Assembly (NCBI GenBank): GCA_022827325.1
Contig: JAJDTE010000143.1
Coordinates: forward strand, 1 to 64,000
Source: VYFG01 sp022827325
GTDB taxonomy: Bacteria; Pseudomonadota; Gammaproteobacteria; Arenicellales; Poriferihabitantaceae
Direction: 5' to 3'
Length of the DNA stretch: 64,000 nucleotides
Of the stretch, positions 8,012-17,300 are shown piece after piece. Each line of letters opens with the position of its first letter. The first letter of the stretch is position 1. The notes under the pieces are model-generated. The model searched no databases. It saw only the letters and a list, made by a program, of their open reading frames with translations, and had not been told where the DNA came from. The position numbers and the translations under genes are program-made.

Positions 8012-8326
8012 TTAAACTTGACATAAGGTTTTTAATTGAACGACTAGATGTTCAACCGCCTCCTCAACGCTCTTGTATCCTCCAGGACGTATAAACCGTA
8101 TCGGTAACTTGACCCCAAGTTCTTGTTCTATTGTGCCGCTAAGTCTGACCACAGATTTTGATGGTACTTCCGGCAACTCCCATAAATCGGTCGCGGCACC
8201 TTGATCTACGTATTTGATGCAGTATTCATCAACGTTGATTTCATCTGCTAATTTCGAACCAAGTACATTTCTTAATCGAGGTAAATTTGTATCGAATTCG
8301 GTCATACTGAGCTGAATCTTTTTCAT
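8012..8326 (-). CDS. small protein resembling an acyl carrier protein
   Basis: A 104-residue protein and first gene of the island operon, about 25 bases downstream of the predicted transcription start. The middle and C-terminal part (SKSVVRLSGTIEQELGVKLP, then YKSVEEAVEHLVVQL) follows the acyl carrier protein pattern of D-S-L, ELGVxIP and a closing T/SVxDAxxxL helix, with Ser58 at the phosphopantetheine site but Lys-Ser-Val instead of Asp-Ser-Leu. A phosphopantetheinyl transferase gene lies just upstream, which supports the reading. The match is weak and the protein may simply be unrelated. There is no clear ribosome binding site. Confidence 0.5.
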   Translation of the reverse strand: MKKIQLSMTEFDTNLPRLRNVLGSKLADEINVDEYCIKYVDQGAATDLWELPEVPSKSVVRLSGTIEQELGVKLPIRFIRPGGYKSVEEAVEHLVVQLKTLCQV

Positions 8327-8341
8327 AACACATTACAAGAG

Positions 8342-8360
8342 ATGTTCGATTTTCGAACAT
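8342..8360. promoter_or_regulatory. operator palindrome 1, over the -10 box and start site
   Basis: Perfect inverted repeat ATGTTCGA-TTT-TCGAACAT with 8-base arms. It covers the end of the -10 box and the predicted start point. Its centre is 31 bases (about three helical turns) from the centre of the second repeat, as expected for two repressor dimers on the same DNA face. Most likely bound by the XRE protein of the operon. Confidence 0.82.
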
Positions 8361-8387
8361 TATACCGATAAATTGTTCGATTGTCAA
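8359..8387 (-). promoter_or_regulatory. consensus sigma-70 promoter of the island operon
   Basis: On the minus strand a perfect TTGACA (8387-8382) is followed after exactly 17 bases by a perfect TATAAT (8364-8359). Transcription would start near 8352 and run into the ACP-like, XRE, ImmA-chagasin, peptidase, TS-like and MazG genes, which are all tightly spaced. Such a strong promoter would need strict repression, and two inverted repeats overlap it. Confidence 0.88.
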
Positions 8388-8390
8388 ACA
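8374..8390. promoter_or_regulatory. operator palindrome 2, over the -35 box
   Basis: Inverted repeat TGTTCGA-TTG-TCAAACA with one mismatch between the 7-base arms. It shares the half-site TGTTCGA and the 3-base spacer with palindrome 1 and covers the -35 hexamer. The mismatch coincides with the TTGACA sequence, so operator and promoter are superimposed. Confidence 0.78.
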
Positions 8391-8397
8391 CCATGAA

Positions 8398-9066
8398 TTA
8401 TCTCATCCATGCCAATGAAATTATCAAATCACCTTTAATACACCAATTTGTGGCAATTTTTTCCTGGGAATAGATTGGATCTATAGCCCGTAAAACAGTG
8501 ACATCAAATTCAGATTTACCAGACTGATTGCGGCATACAACGTCAGTGAACTCCAATTCATCCACCAATATTCCCGAAACACATTTATAGATCGCTTCTT
8601 TAGTAGAAAACAGCACGCTGACATATTGATCCATCGACAATTGGGGGTACAGGTGTGCATCTTCTCGTTCGATTTCAGTTGAAATCAAACGCCATTCGTG
8701 CTGCTCAAAATACTTGGCTTTTTCCTCAATATCGATACCTATCCTACTAATTGTGTTGCTCCGAACAACCGCAACAACACAATGAGATTTGGTATGCGAA
8801 ATACTGCCATGGAAACCTATAGGAAAAATCGGGGCACCATTCTTTTCCGAGAGAATGGGTGAATTACTCCGCCCCCCTAGTGACTCAATACCTTTTCGAC
8901 ACAAGTGCCTACAGGTTCGAATTTGCTGACCTCTAAATGGCGAAACGTCCGTTACAAGCGAAAACTCTTCTTCCAATAATTCCGGTGGGTTAGATTGAAT
9001 TCTCGAATAGAGAATCACAATCTCATTTGGTACATTAATAAACTGCGTTGTTAAAATTCTTTCCAA
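8398..9066 (-). CDS. 4'-phosphopantetheinyl transferase, EntD/Sfp type
   Basis: A 222-residue enzyme that transfers phosphopantetheine from CoA to a serine of a carrier protein. Family motifs are in order: the CRKGI segment and GAPIFPIGFHGSISHT (77-92), IGIDIE (109-114, Asp112 and Glu114 bind magnesium) and FSTKEAIYK (153-161, Lys156/Glu157). Length and motif order match EntD-like members. It lies upstream of the island operon in the same direction and ends just before the operon promoter, so it needs its own promoter. The ACP-like protein next door is the only candidate carrier in view; no NRPS or PKS gene is present. Its coding DNA is AT-rich like the rest of the island. Confidence 0.88.
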   Translation of the reverse strand: MERILTTQFINVPNEIVILYSRIQSNPPELLEEEFSLVTDVSPFRGQQIRTCRHLCRKGIESLGGRSNSPILSEKNGAPIFPIGFHGSISHTKSHCVVAVVRSNTISRIGIDIEEKAKYFEQHEWRLISTEIEREDAHLYPQLSMDQYVSVLFSTKEAIYKCVSGILVDELEFTDVVCRNQSGKSEFDVTVLRAIDPIYSQEKIATNWCIKGDLIISLAWMR

Positions 9067-9202
9067 ATAAGTCGAGTATTTTACGGTGTCTGAACTGAAT
9101 TCATCTTACTACCCCATACGGTAAAACAAATATTGCTTTACTCCAAACCTATACAGCATCACATGTTCGTCAGGCTACTGCCACGACCTCACTCTCTTTA
9201 TT

Positions 9203-9217
9203 TGTCCACATTGGACA
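9203..9217. promoter_or_regulatory. inverted repeat just upstream of the methyltransferase-HNH gene
   Basis: TGTCCA-CAT-TGGACA, a perfect 6-base-arm palindrome with a 3-base spacer, ending 10 bases before the ATG. It could be an operator in the promoter or leader of the fusion gene. It is short, so chance is possible. Confidence 0.35.
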
Positions 9218-9227
9218 TAATTCGGAA

Positions 9228-10955
9228 ATGGTAGACCCGGTCGTCTGGTACGACGCCAATGCCAGAGAGGTCGCTGCGCGATATGAGGCTCTGGCTTCCG
9301 TGGCTGTCCACGACTGGTTGCGTGACCTGCTTCCCCAGGATCCGGGTACTGTCCTCGACGTTGGTGCGGGAAGCGGTCGTGATGCCGCCTGGCTTGCTTC
9401 CATGGGTCATGAAGTCGTTGCCGTTGAACCTTCGGCGTCGATGCGTACGGCAGCCTCATCCATGCACCCCGATCCGGGTATCTGCTGGATGAATGACAAG
9501 CTGCCGGAACTGGGCAGGGTCACACAACACGGCCTGTCGTTCGACCTGATTCTCCTTAGTGCCGTGTGGATGCATGTGACGGAGATCAACCGGCCGCGCG
9601 CTTTCCGGAAACTGATCAACTTGCTGAAACCGGGCGGCCTGCTGGCCATCACGCTGCGCTGCGGCCCGACAGACCGGGTCCGGGGGTTCCATCCCGTTTC
9701 CGCGGAAGAGGTGGAGACACTGGCCCGAGATCATGGCGCCTTCGTCGAAAGACGCACAGAGGCGAAGGACCAGCAGGGCCGTGATGACATCCGGTGGGTA
9801 CAGATGGCGATCCGGCTGCCCGACGACGGCACCGGCGCGCTTCCCCTGCTGAGACATGTCATCCTCAATGACGACAAGAGTTCAACCTACAAGCTGGCGC
9901 TTCTCCGCACGTTGTGCCGCATGGCGGACGGCGCCGCCGGCCTGGCTCGAAACCACGACGACGACTTTGTCGCTGTCCCACTTGGCCTGGTTGCGCTTAC
10001 CTGGATCCGGCTGTTCAAGCCGCTGTTGTCGGAGAGTCTTCCCCAAAACCCTTCCAATATCGGGATGGAACGCCTCGGTTTCGTGAAAGGAGCCTTCCGG
10101 AGACTGGCCGACGAATCGAACCTCGACCTGCGGGTGGGCACGATGTTTTCGGGCGGGCTTTCCGCCGACCTTCACCAGGCGTTGAAAGACGCCGCCGCCA
10201 CCATCGAGAAAATGCCCGCCAACTACGTGACCTACCAAAACGGCGGGCAGGTCTTTCCGGTAGCGAGGTCTTCCAGGGTGTCACGGCCGACTGCGATCAC
10301 CCTGGACCGGGAATACCTGTACAGCTTTGGTGAAATGCTGGTTCCCAGACACCTCTGGCAAACACTGCAACGCTTTGGCGTATGGATAGAGCCGGCAATA
10401 GTGGCTGAATGGGGCCGCCTCATGAGGATTTACGCCTCGAAACTCGGTACCACGGTTGATGATACGGTGATGGCAGACGCACTGGCATGGGCAGAACCGA
10501 TTCGGGATGTAAGGGTGGTACGTGAACGGGCGCTTGAAATTTCGACAGAAAGGAACCTGTATTGTGTCTGGAGCGGTAGGGCCCTGAATCAAAAGAGCCT
10601 GGATGTTGATCATTGTCTGCCGTGGACCGTGTGGCCCTGCGGCGACCTCTGGAACCTGATGCCGGCACACCGGACGGTCAACCAGAATCAAAAAAGGGCC
10701 CTTCTGCCAAGTGACCGTCTTCTACGATCGGCCCAGGACAGGGTTCTGGACTGGTGGGAGTCAGCTTACCTGACAGACGAATCTGCAGTTTCCAATCGAT
10801 TCTGGCAGGAGGCAAACGCAAGCCTTCCCGGCGTGATCACCGACCAGAAGAACCTGGTCGACATCTTCGATGCCGTCTGTCTCCAGAGGATGCGGCTGAA
10901 GCATAACCAGCAAGCGCCGGAATGGAAGGGAGAGCAATACCTTTCGACACCCTGA
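9228..10955 (+). CDS. SAM-dependent methyltransferase fused to a C-terminal HNH endonuclease-like domain
   Basis: A 575-residue protein. Residues about 38-160 are a class I methyltransferase (motif I TVLDVGAGSG at 41-50, acidic VAVEP, then LLKPGGLLAITLR). Residues about 444-495 look like an HNH nuclease: LYCVWSGRALNQKSLDVDHC, PW, WNLMP and VNQNQK, with Asp461/His462, Asn476 and a final Lys. The middle (about 200-440) is of unknown fold. Fusions of this kind are seen in phage-defence and mobile regions, but neither the methyl acceptor nor the nuclease target can be read from sequence. GC content is back to that of the chromosome. ATG 9228 is chosen as the first start before the conserved region. 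Confidence 0.78.
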   Translation: MVDPVVWYDANAREVAARYEALASVAVHDWLRDLLPQDPGTVLDVGAGSGRDAAWLASMGHEVVAVEPSASMRTAASSMHPDPGICWMNDKLPELGRVTQHGLSFDLILLSAVWMHVTEINRPRAFRKLINLLKPGGLLAITLRCGPTDRVRGFHPVSAEEVETLARDHGAFVERRTEAKDQQGRDDIRWVQMAIRLPDDGTGALPLLRHVILNDDKSSTYKLALLRTLCRMADGAAGLARNHDDDFVAVPLGLVALTWIRLFKPLLSESLPQNPSNIGMERLGFVKGAFRRLADESNLDLRVGTMFSGGLSADLHQALKDAAATIEKMPANYVTYQNGGQVFPVARSSRVSRPTAITLDREYLYSFGEMLVPRHLWQTLQRFGVWIEPAIVAEWGRLMRIYASKLGTTVDDTVMADALAWAEPIRDVRVVRERALEISTERNLYCVWSGRALNQKSLDVDHCLPWTVWPCGDLWNLMPAHRTVNQNQKRALLPSDRLLRSAQDRVLDWWESAYLTDESAVSNRFWQEANASLPGVITDQKNLVDIFDAVCLQRMRLKHNQQAPEWKGEQYLSTP

Positions 10956-11562
10956 CGAAGACCCTTTGCAACGCTTCCCTTGCCACCCGTGAATGCCCGC
11001 TGACACTATCAATGATAGTGTGCAGGAAAATGTTGGCAACGGATTGGGTGGACTCGAGGAACCGGACAACCGCCCCGTCAGCAACCGGTTTTTACTCATC
11101 CACGGCGATGTCGATACCGCATCCCGGCGTATCCGGGTGATGCAACACGCCTTCCTGGGGCTTTCGCGCGACCCCCATGCGAGCGTTGTGGCCGGTCAGG
11201 GCGGAACAGGCTGGAAAAGCCGAAAATGCATGCCGATTCGGGTTCGTAAGGACGGTTTGCTGTCGCGTCCGGCGGACCGCCCGGACCTGCCCGGGGCTCC
11301 CTGCGCGGCCCCGTCAGGCGGAATCCCTTCTTGTCCGCGATGGGATGGCCCTCAGTCGATCCGGGTTCCTTGTCATCAAAAAGGCTAGTTGACGGTCACG
11401 GATGGCGGGGCGGATAATTTTTCCGAATTGGTCCATCTATCAAGTTAATCACAGGCACATTGATCTGAATCAAATCGGCCGGACCGGAATTGCTCTCGAA
11501 TACCCGTGCGCACCCTTCTGTAAACCGTTCAGCCGGCAACGCGGCAGCCCCGGAGGAAAAAA
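10956..11562. other. intergenic region upstream of the nitrate operon
   Basis: About 600 bases. Open frames exist, for example a plus-strand 131-codon frame at 10993-11388, but their translations look like random high-GC reading and match nothing I know. The last 170 bases become AT-richer and carry the FNR box at 11460-11473 and a strong ribosome binding site (GGAGGAAAA, 11552-11560) for narK. Confidence 0.55.
11460..11473. promoter_or_regulatory. FNR/Anr binding site of the nar operon
   Basis: TTGATCTGAATCAA is a perfect match to the FNR/Anr consensus TTGAT-N4-ATCAA. With activation from about -41.5 the transcription start would be near 11508, some 55 bases before the narK ATG. It implies induction of nitrate respiration under low oxygen. 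Confidence 0.88.
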
Positions 11563-14277
11563 ATGAATTCTCCCGCCCAGGTGTCCCAACGCGACCAGCA
11601 CCAGATGCTCGGCATGAGCACGATCGCGTTCGTTTTCTGTTTCGCGGTCTGGACAATCTTCTCGATCATCGGCGTAAGGATCAAGCAGGACCTCGGCCTT
11701 ACCGACACCCAGTTCGGCCTCCTCGTGGCCACCCCGGTCCTGACGGGTTCCGTGAGCCGGATATTCCTCGGGATCTGGACCGACCAGTACGGGGGCCGGC
11801 TCGTGTACACGCTGGTGATGATCGCCTCGGCCATCGCCACCTGGCTCCTGTCGACGGTCACGACCTACCCGATGTTTCTCCTGGCCGCCCTCGGCGTGGG
11901 GCTAGCCGGGGGATCCTTCGCCGTCGGCATCGCCTACGTATCGAAGTGGTATCCGCCGGAACGCCAGGGCAGCGCACTCGGAATTTTCGGGGTCGGCAAC
12001 GTCGGCGCGGCGGTGACCAATTTCGGCGCCCCCTTCCTGCTCGTGGCGCTGGGCTGGCAGTCGACCGCACAGATCTACGCGGTCGCCCTCCTGATCATGG
12101 CCGTCCTGTTCTTTTTCTTCACCAGGGAGGACCCGGCGACGGCCGCGCGCAAGGCGAGACAGGAAAAGCCCCGCTCCACGCTGCTGGAACTCGAGCCGCT
12201 GCGCAACCTGCAGGTGTGGCGCTTCGCTCTCTACTATTTCTTCGTCTTCGGCGCCTTCGTTGCCCTGGCGCTGTGGCTGCCCCGCTACCTGGTCGGCGTG
12301 TACGGGCTCGACATCAAGACGGCGGGCATGATCGCGGCCGCCTATTCGGTACCGGCCTCCATCTTCCGCGCCTACGGCGGCCACCTGTCCGACAAGCGCG
12401 GCGCGCGCTCGGTGATGTACTGGACCTTCGGCGTCTCGGTCGTGCTGACGTTCATGCTGTCCTATCCCAACACCGACTACGTCATTCACGGCATCCACGG
12501 ACCGGTCGTCTTCTCCACCAGCATGGGCCTGGTGCCGTTCGTGATCGCGATCTTCGTGCTGGGCTTCTTCATGTCCCTCGGCAAGGCGGCCGTCTACAAG
12601 CACATCCCGGTCTACTATCCCGATCACATCGGGTCGGTGGGCGGTCTCGTCGGCATGATCGGCGGGCTTGGCGGGTTCATCCTGCCCATCATGTTCGGCG
12701 TGATGCTGGACCTGACCGGCATCTGGACGAGTTGTTTCGCGCTCCTGTTCGTCATTGTCACGGCCGCGCTCCTGTGGATGCACTTTTCCATCCGCGTCAT
12801 GGAACGCGATGCGCTTGCGACGGAGCTCGATACCCTGCCGGAGCTGCCGGAGATGCAGCCGGTTCACGGACCGAAGCAGGAGGGTGCGCTGTCCGGGGCC
12901 ATCCGGGAATGGAGCCCCGGCGCCATCGAGGACTGGCGGCCGGAAGACGAGAAATTCTGGGAGGAACACGGCCGCAAGATCGCCAACCGCAATCTCTGGA
13001 TCTCCATACCGGCACTCCTGCTCGCCTTCTCGGTCTGGATGGTATGGAGCGTCGTGGTCGCCAAGCTGCCGTCCATCGGGTTCAACTACACCACGGACCA
13101 GCTCTTCTGGCTGGCCGCGCTGCCCGGGGTGTCGGGCGCGACGCTCCGCATCTTCTACTCCTTCATGATCCCGATCTTCGGCGGGCGGCTCTGGACGACG
13201 GTGACCACCGCCTCGCTGCTCATCCCCGCCTTCGGCATCGGCTACGCGGTGCAGAATCCGGACACGCCCTACTTCATCTTCCTGGTGCTGGCACTGCTTT
13301 GCGGCCTCGGCGGCGGCAACTTCGCCTCGTCCATGGCGAACATCACCTACTTCTACCCGAAGAAGGAGAAGGGCCATGCCCTGGCGATGAACGCGGGCCT
13401 CGGCAACCTCGGCGTGTCGGTAATGCAGTTCCTGGTGCCGATCGTGATCACCACCGGCGCCTTCGCGGTCTTCGTCGGGGGGGGCCAGATCACCGACGAG
13501 GGCACGACGCTGTGGCTGCAGAACGCCGGGTTCGTGTGGGTTCCGTTCCTGATCATCTCCACCCTGCTCGCCTGGTTCGGCATGAACGACATCACGGCGG
13601 CGAGGGCGTCCTTCTCCGACCAAGCGGTGATCTTCTCCCGCTTCCACAACTGGGTAATGTGCTGGCTGTACACGGGCACCTTCGGTTCCTTCATCGGCTA
13701 TTCCGCCGGATTCCCGCTCTTGATGAAGACCCAGTTCCCCTCGGTCAACGCCCTGTCCTACGCCTTTCTCGGTCCGCTGGTGGGCGCGCTCAGCCGGGCC
13801 GGGACCGGTTGGGTATCCGACCGCTACGGCGGGGGCCGGGTCACGTTCTGGACCTTCACCGGAATGATCGGGGCCGTCGCGGGCGTGCTCTACTTCCTCG
13901 CGATCAAGGACCAGTCCGGCGCATTCTGGGGTTTCTTCGCCTGTTTCATGGTGCTCTTCTTCCTGACCGGGGTGGGCAACGCGTCGACCTTCCAGATGAT
14001 CCCCACGATCATGCGCCAGGAGGTCAACCGGCTGATGCCGGAGCTCAACGACGTGAAGCAGCTCAAGCATGCGGAGCGCGAAAGCGCGGCGATCGTCGCG
14101 TTCACCTCCGCGATCGCCGCCTACGGCGCCTTCTTCATCCCGAAGTCCTACGGCACCTCGATCACGCTGACCGGCGGACCGCAGGCGGCACTGTGGGGCT
14201 TCCTGATCTTCTACGTCACCTGCGTGCTCGTCACCTGGTTCTTCTACACCCGCAAGCACGCCCAGGTCCCCTGCTGA
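11563..14277 (+). CDS. narK: fused NarK1-NarK2 nitrate/nitrite transporter
   Basis: A 904-residue membrane protein built from two complete major-facilitator domains, about 1-420 and 475-900, joined by a hydrophilic charged linker (ELPEMQPVHGPKQEGAL and following). Each half has the nitrate-porter glycine-rich signature: GNVGAAVTNFGAPFLLVALG in the first, GLGNLGVSVMQFLVPIVI in the second. Such fusions occur in Paracoccus, where one half is a proton/nitrate symporter and the other a nitrate/nitrite antiporter. The gene is first in the operon with narGHJI, 27 bases before narG, and lies behind an FNR box. ATG 11563 has an excellent ribosome binding site. Confidence 0.95.
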   Translation: MNSPAQVSQRDQHQMLGMSTIAFVFCFAVWTIFSIIGVRIKQDLGLTDTQFGLLVATPVLTGSVSRIFLGIWTDQYGGRLVYTLVMIASAIATWLLSTVTTYPMFLLAALGVGLAGGSFAVGIAYVSKWYPPERQGSALGIFGVGNVGAAVTNFGAPFLLVALGWQSTAQIYAVALLIMAVLFFFFTREDPATAARKARQEKPRSTLLELEPLRNLQVWRFALYYFFVFGAFVALALWLPRYLVGVYGLDIKTAGMIAAAYSVPASIFRAYGGHLSDKRGARSVMYWTFGVSVVLTFMLSYPNTDYVIHGIHGPVVFSTSMGLVPFVIAIFVLGFFMSLGKAAVYKHIPVYYPDHIGSVGGLVGMIGGLGGFILPIMFGVMLDLTGIWTSCFALLFVIVTAALLWMHFSIRVMERDALATELDTLPELPEMQPVHGPKQEGALSGAIREWSPGAIEDWRPEDEKFWEEHGRKIANRNLWISIPALLLAFSVWMVWSVVVAKLPSIGFNYTTDQLFWLAALPGVSGATLRIFYSFMIPIFGGRLWTTVTTASLLIPAFGIGYAVQNPDTPYFIFLVLALLCGLGGGNFASSMANITYFYPKKEKGHALAMNAGLGNLGVSVMQFLVPIVITTGAFAVFVGGGQITDEGTTLWLQNAGFVWVPFLIISTLLAWFGMNDITAARASFSDQAVIFSRFHNWVMCWLYTGTFGSFIGYSAGFPLLMKTQFPSVNALSYAFLGPLVGALSRAGTGWVSDRYGGGRVTFWTFTGMIGAVAGVLYFLAIKDQSGAFWGFFACFMVLFFLTGVGNASTFQMIPTIMRQEVNRLMPELNDVKQLKHAERESAAIVAFTSAIAAYGAFFIPKSYGTSITLTGGPQAALWGFLIFYVTCVLVTWFFYTRKHAQVPC

Positions 14278-14304
14278 GGGGGCCGACACGAAAGGAACAT
14301 TGCC

Positions 14305-17300
14305 ATGTCACTTCTCCTTGATCGACTCAACTTCCTAGCGCGAAAGAACACCGGCACCTTCGCCGGCGGCCACGGTGTGACCACGAACGAGAACCGGGAC
14401 TGGGAAGACGCCTACAGGAAGCGCTGGCAGCACGACAAGATCGTGCGTTCGACCCACGGCGCCAACTGCACCGGCTCCTGCTCCTGGAAAATCTACGTCA
14501 AGGGCGGCATCGTCACTTGGGAAACCCAGCAGACGGACTATCCGCGCACCCGCCCGGACCTGCCCAACCATGAGCCGCGCGGCTGTTCCCGCGGCGCGAG
14601 CTACTCCTGGTACATGTATTCGGCCAACCGGGTGAAGTACCCGCTGGTGCGCTCGCGGCTCTTGAAGCTGTGGCGCAGGGAGCGCGCGGCAAGGTCGCCG
14701 GTCGAGGCCTGGGCCGCGATCCAGGATGATTCGGCGAAGCGCGCCGAATACGTCAAGGTCCGCGGCCACGGCGGCTTCGTGCGGGCCGGCTGGGACGAGG
14801 TCAACGAGATCATCGCGGCGGCCAATGCCTACACCGCCCGCAGGTGGGGCCCCGATCGGGTGATCGGATTTTCCCCCATCCCGGCCATGTCGATGGTTTC
14901 CTATGCCGCCGGCTCGCGCTACCTCTCGCTGCTTGGCGGAACCTGCATGTCCTTCTACGACTGGTACTGCGACCTGCCGCCGGCCTCGCCGATGACCTGG
15001 GGGGAGCAGACCGACGTGCCGGAGTCGGCGGACTGGTACAACTCCGGATTCCTCATCCTGTGGGGATCGAACGTGCCGCAGACGCGCACTCCCGACGCCC
15101 ACTTCTACACCGAGGTCCGCTACAAGGGCACCAAGTCGGTGGTCGTGTCCCCGGACTACTCGGAGGCGGCGAAGTTTTCCGACATCTGGCTCCACCCGAA
15201 GCAGGGCACCGACGCCGCCCTCGCCATGGCGATGGGTCACGTGATCCTGCGCGAGTTCCACCTGGACCGGCAGGCGGAATATTTCCGGGACTACTGCCGG
15301 CGCTACACCGACATGCCGATGCTGGTACGCCTGGTGGAGAAGGACGGGCGCCATGTTCCGGACCGCATGCTCCGGGCCTCGGATTTCGGGGACGGCCTCG
15401 GCGAGGCCAACAACCCCGAGTGGAAAACCGTCGCCGTCGACGGCCGGACCGGGAACGTGGTCGCGCCCCAGGGCTCGATCGGCTTCAGGTGGGGCGAGGA
15501 GGGCCAATGGAACCTGGAGAACCGGGACGGGCAAGGCGCGGACATCGAGCCCGTACTGAGCCTCATCGCCGAGGGGGATCACGACGAGGTCGCCCCGGTG
15601 GCCTTTCCCTATTTCGGCAACCGCGAACACGACCATTTCGAGGGCACGGATCACGACAGCGTACTGGTCCGCCGGGTGCCGGCAAGGCGGGTGGCGCTCG
15701 CCGACGGCGAGGCGCTGGTCGCCACCGTCTTCGACCTGTTCGTCGCCAACTACGGTCTCGACCGGGGCCTCGGGGACGCTAGCTGCGCGGCCTCCTACGA
15801 CGACGACCAGCCCTATTCTCCGGCCTGGGCGGAGGGGATCACCGGAGTCCCGCGCGACCACATCATCACCGTCGCCCGGGAATTCGCCGACAACGCCGAG
15901 AAGACGAACGGCCGCTCCATGGTCATTCTCGGGGCGGGGATCAACCACTGGTACCACATGGACATGAACTACCGGGGGATCATCAACCTCCTGGTCATGT
16001 GCGGCTGCATCGGCCAGTCCGGCGGCGGCTGGAGCCACTACGTCGGGCAGGAAAAGCTGCGCCCGCAGACCGGCTGGCTGCCGCTGGCCTTCGCGCTTGA
16101 CTGGGGCCGCCCGCCGCGGCAGATGAATTCCACCTCCTTCTTCTACGCCCATACCGACCAGTGGCGCTACGAGACGCTGACGATGGACGAGATCCTGTCG
16201 CCGACCGCGCCGGACGGTACGTGGGAAGGTACGCCGATCGACTACAACATCCGCGCCGAGCGCATGGGCTGGCTGCCGTCCGCCCCGCAGCTCGAAACCA
16301 ACCCGCTCGAGGTTGCGGCCGCGGCGGAGAAGTCCGGCAGGGAGGCCAGGGACCATGTTGCCGAGGGGCTGAAGTCCGGCGAACTGAAACTTTCCTGCGA
16401 GGACCCCGACAAGGAGGAGAACTGGCCGCGCAACCTGTTCGTCTGGCGCTCGAACCTGCTCGGCTCTTCGGGCAAGGGCCACGAGTATTTCCTGAAGCAC
16501 CTCCTCGGCACCAGCCATGGCGTGCTGCGCGAGGATCTCGGCGAGGAGGGCCGCCAGCGCGCCAAGGAGGCCGTCTGGCACGACGCGGCGCCGGAAGGAA
16601 AGCTCGACCTGCTGGTCTGCCTCGACTTCCGCATGTCGACGACCTGCGTCTATTCCGACATCGTCCTGCCGACGGCCACATGGTACGAGAAGAACGATCT
16701 CAACACCTCCGACATGCACCCCTTCATCCACCCGCTGACAAGCGCGGCGGACCCGGCCTGGGAGGCCAGGAGCGACTGGGACATCTTCAAGGGAATCGCG
16801 AAGAAGTTCTCGGAGGTCGCACCGGAAGTGCTCGGCGTGGAAAAGGATGTCGTGATGGTGCCGATCCTGCACGACACCCCGGGCGAACTCGCCCAGCCGC
16901 TGGGCGTCAAGGACTGGAAGGCCGGCGAGACCGACCCGGTTCCGGGCAAGACCATGCCCACGGTCGCCGTGGTCGAGCGCGACTATCCCAACCTGTACAA
17001 GCGGTTCACCGCGCTCGGTCCGCTGATGGACAAGCTCGGCAACGGCGGCAAGGGCATTTCGTGGAATACCGCGCACGAGGTGGAACTGCTCGGCCACCTC
17101 AACGGAGTCGTCGCCGAGGAGGGTCCAACCAAGGGACGGCCGCGCATCGACAGCGACATCGACGCCACGGAAGTGATCCTCTCGCTGGCGCCGGAAACCA
17201 ACGGCGAGGTCGCGGTCAAGGCGTGGGAAGCGCTGTCGAAGCACACCGGCCGGGACCATGCCCACCTGGCCCTGCCGAAGGAAGACGAGAAAATCCGCTT

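Noticed and set aside
8012..8326. Antitoxin or Arc-type regulator as an alternative for the first island protein
   Set aside because: No ribbon-helix-helix or helix-turn-helix pattern; the ACP-like pattern fits better, though weakly.
10993..11388. 131-codon open frame upstream of narK
   Set aside because: Composition looks like random high-GC reading, without motif, ribosome binding site or domain; left as intergenic.
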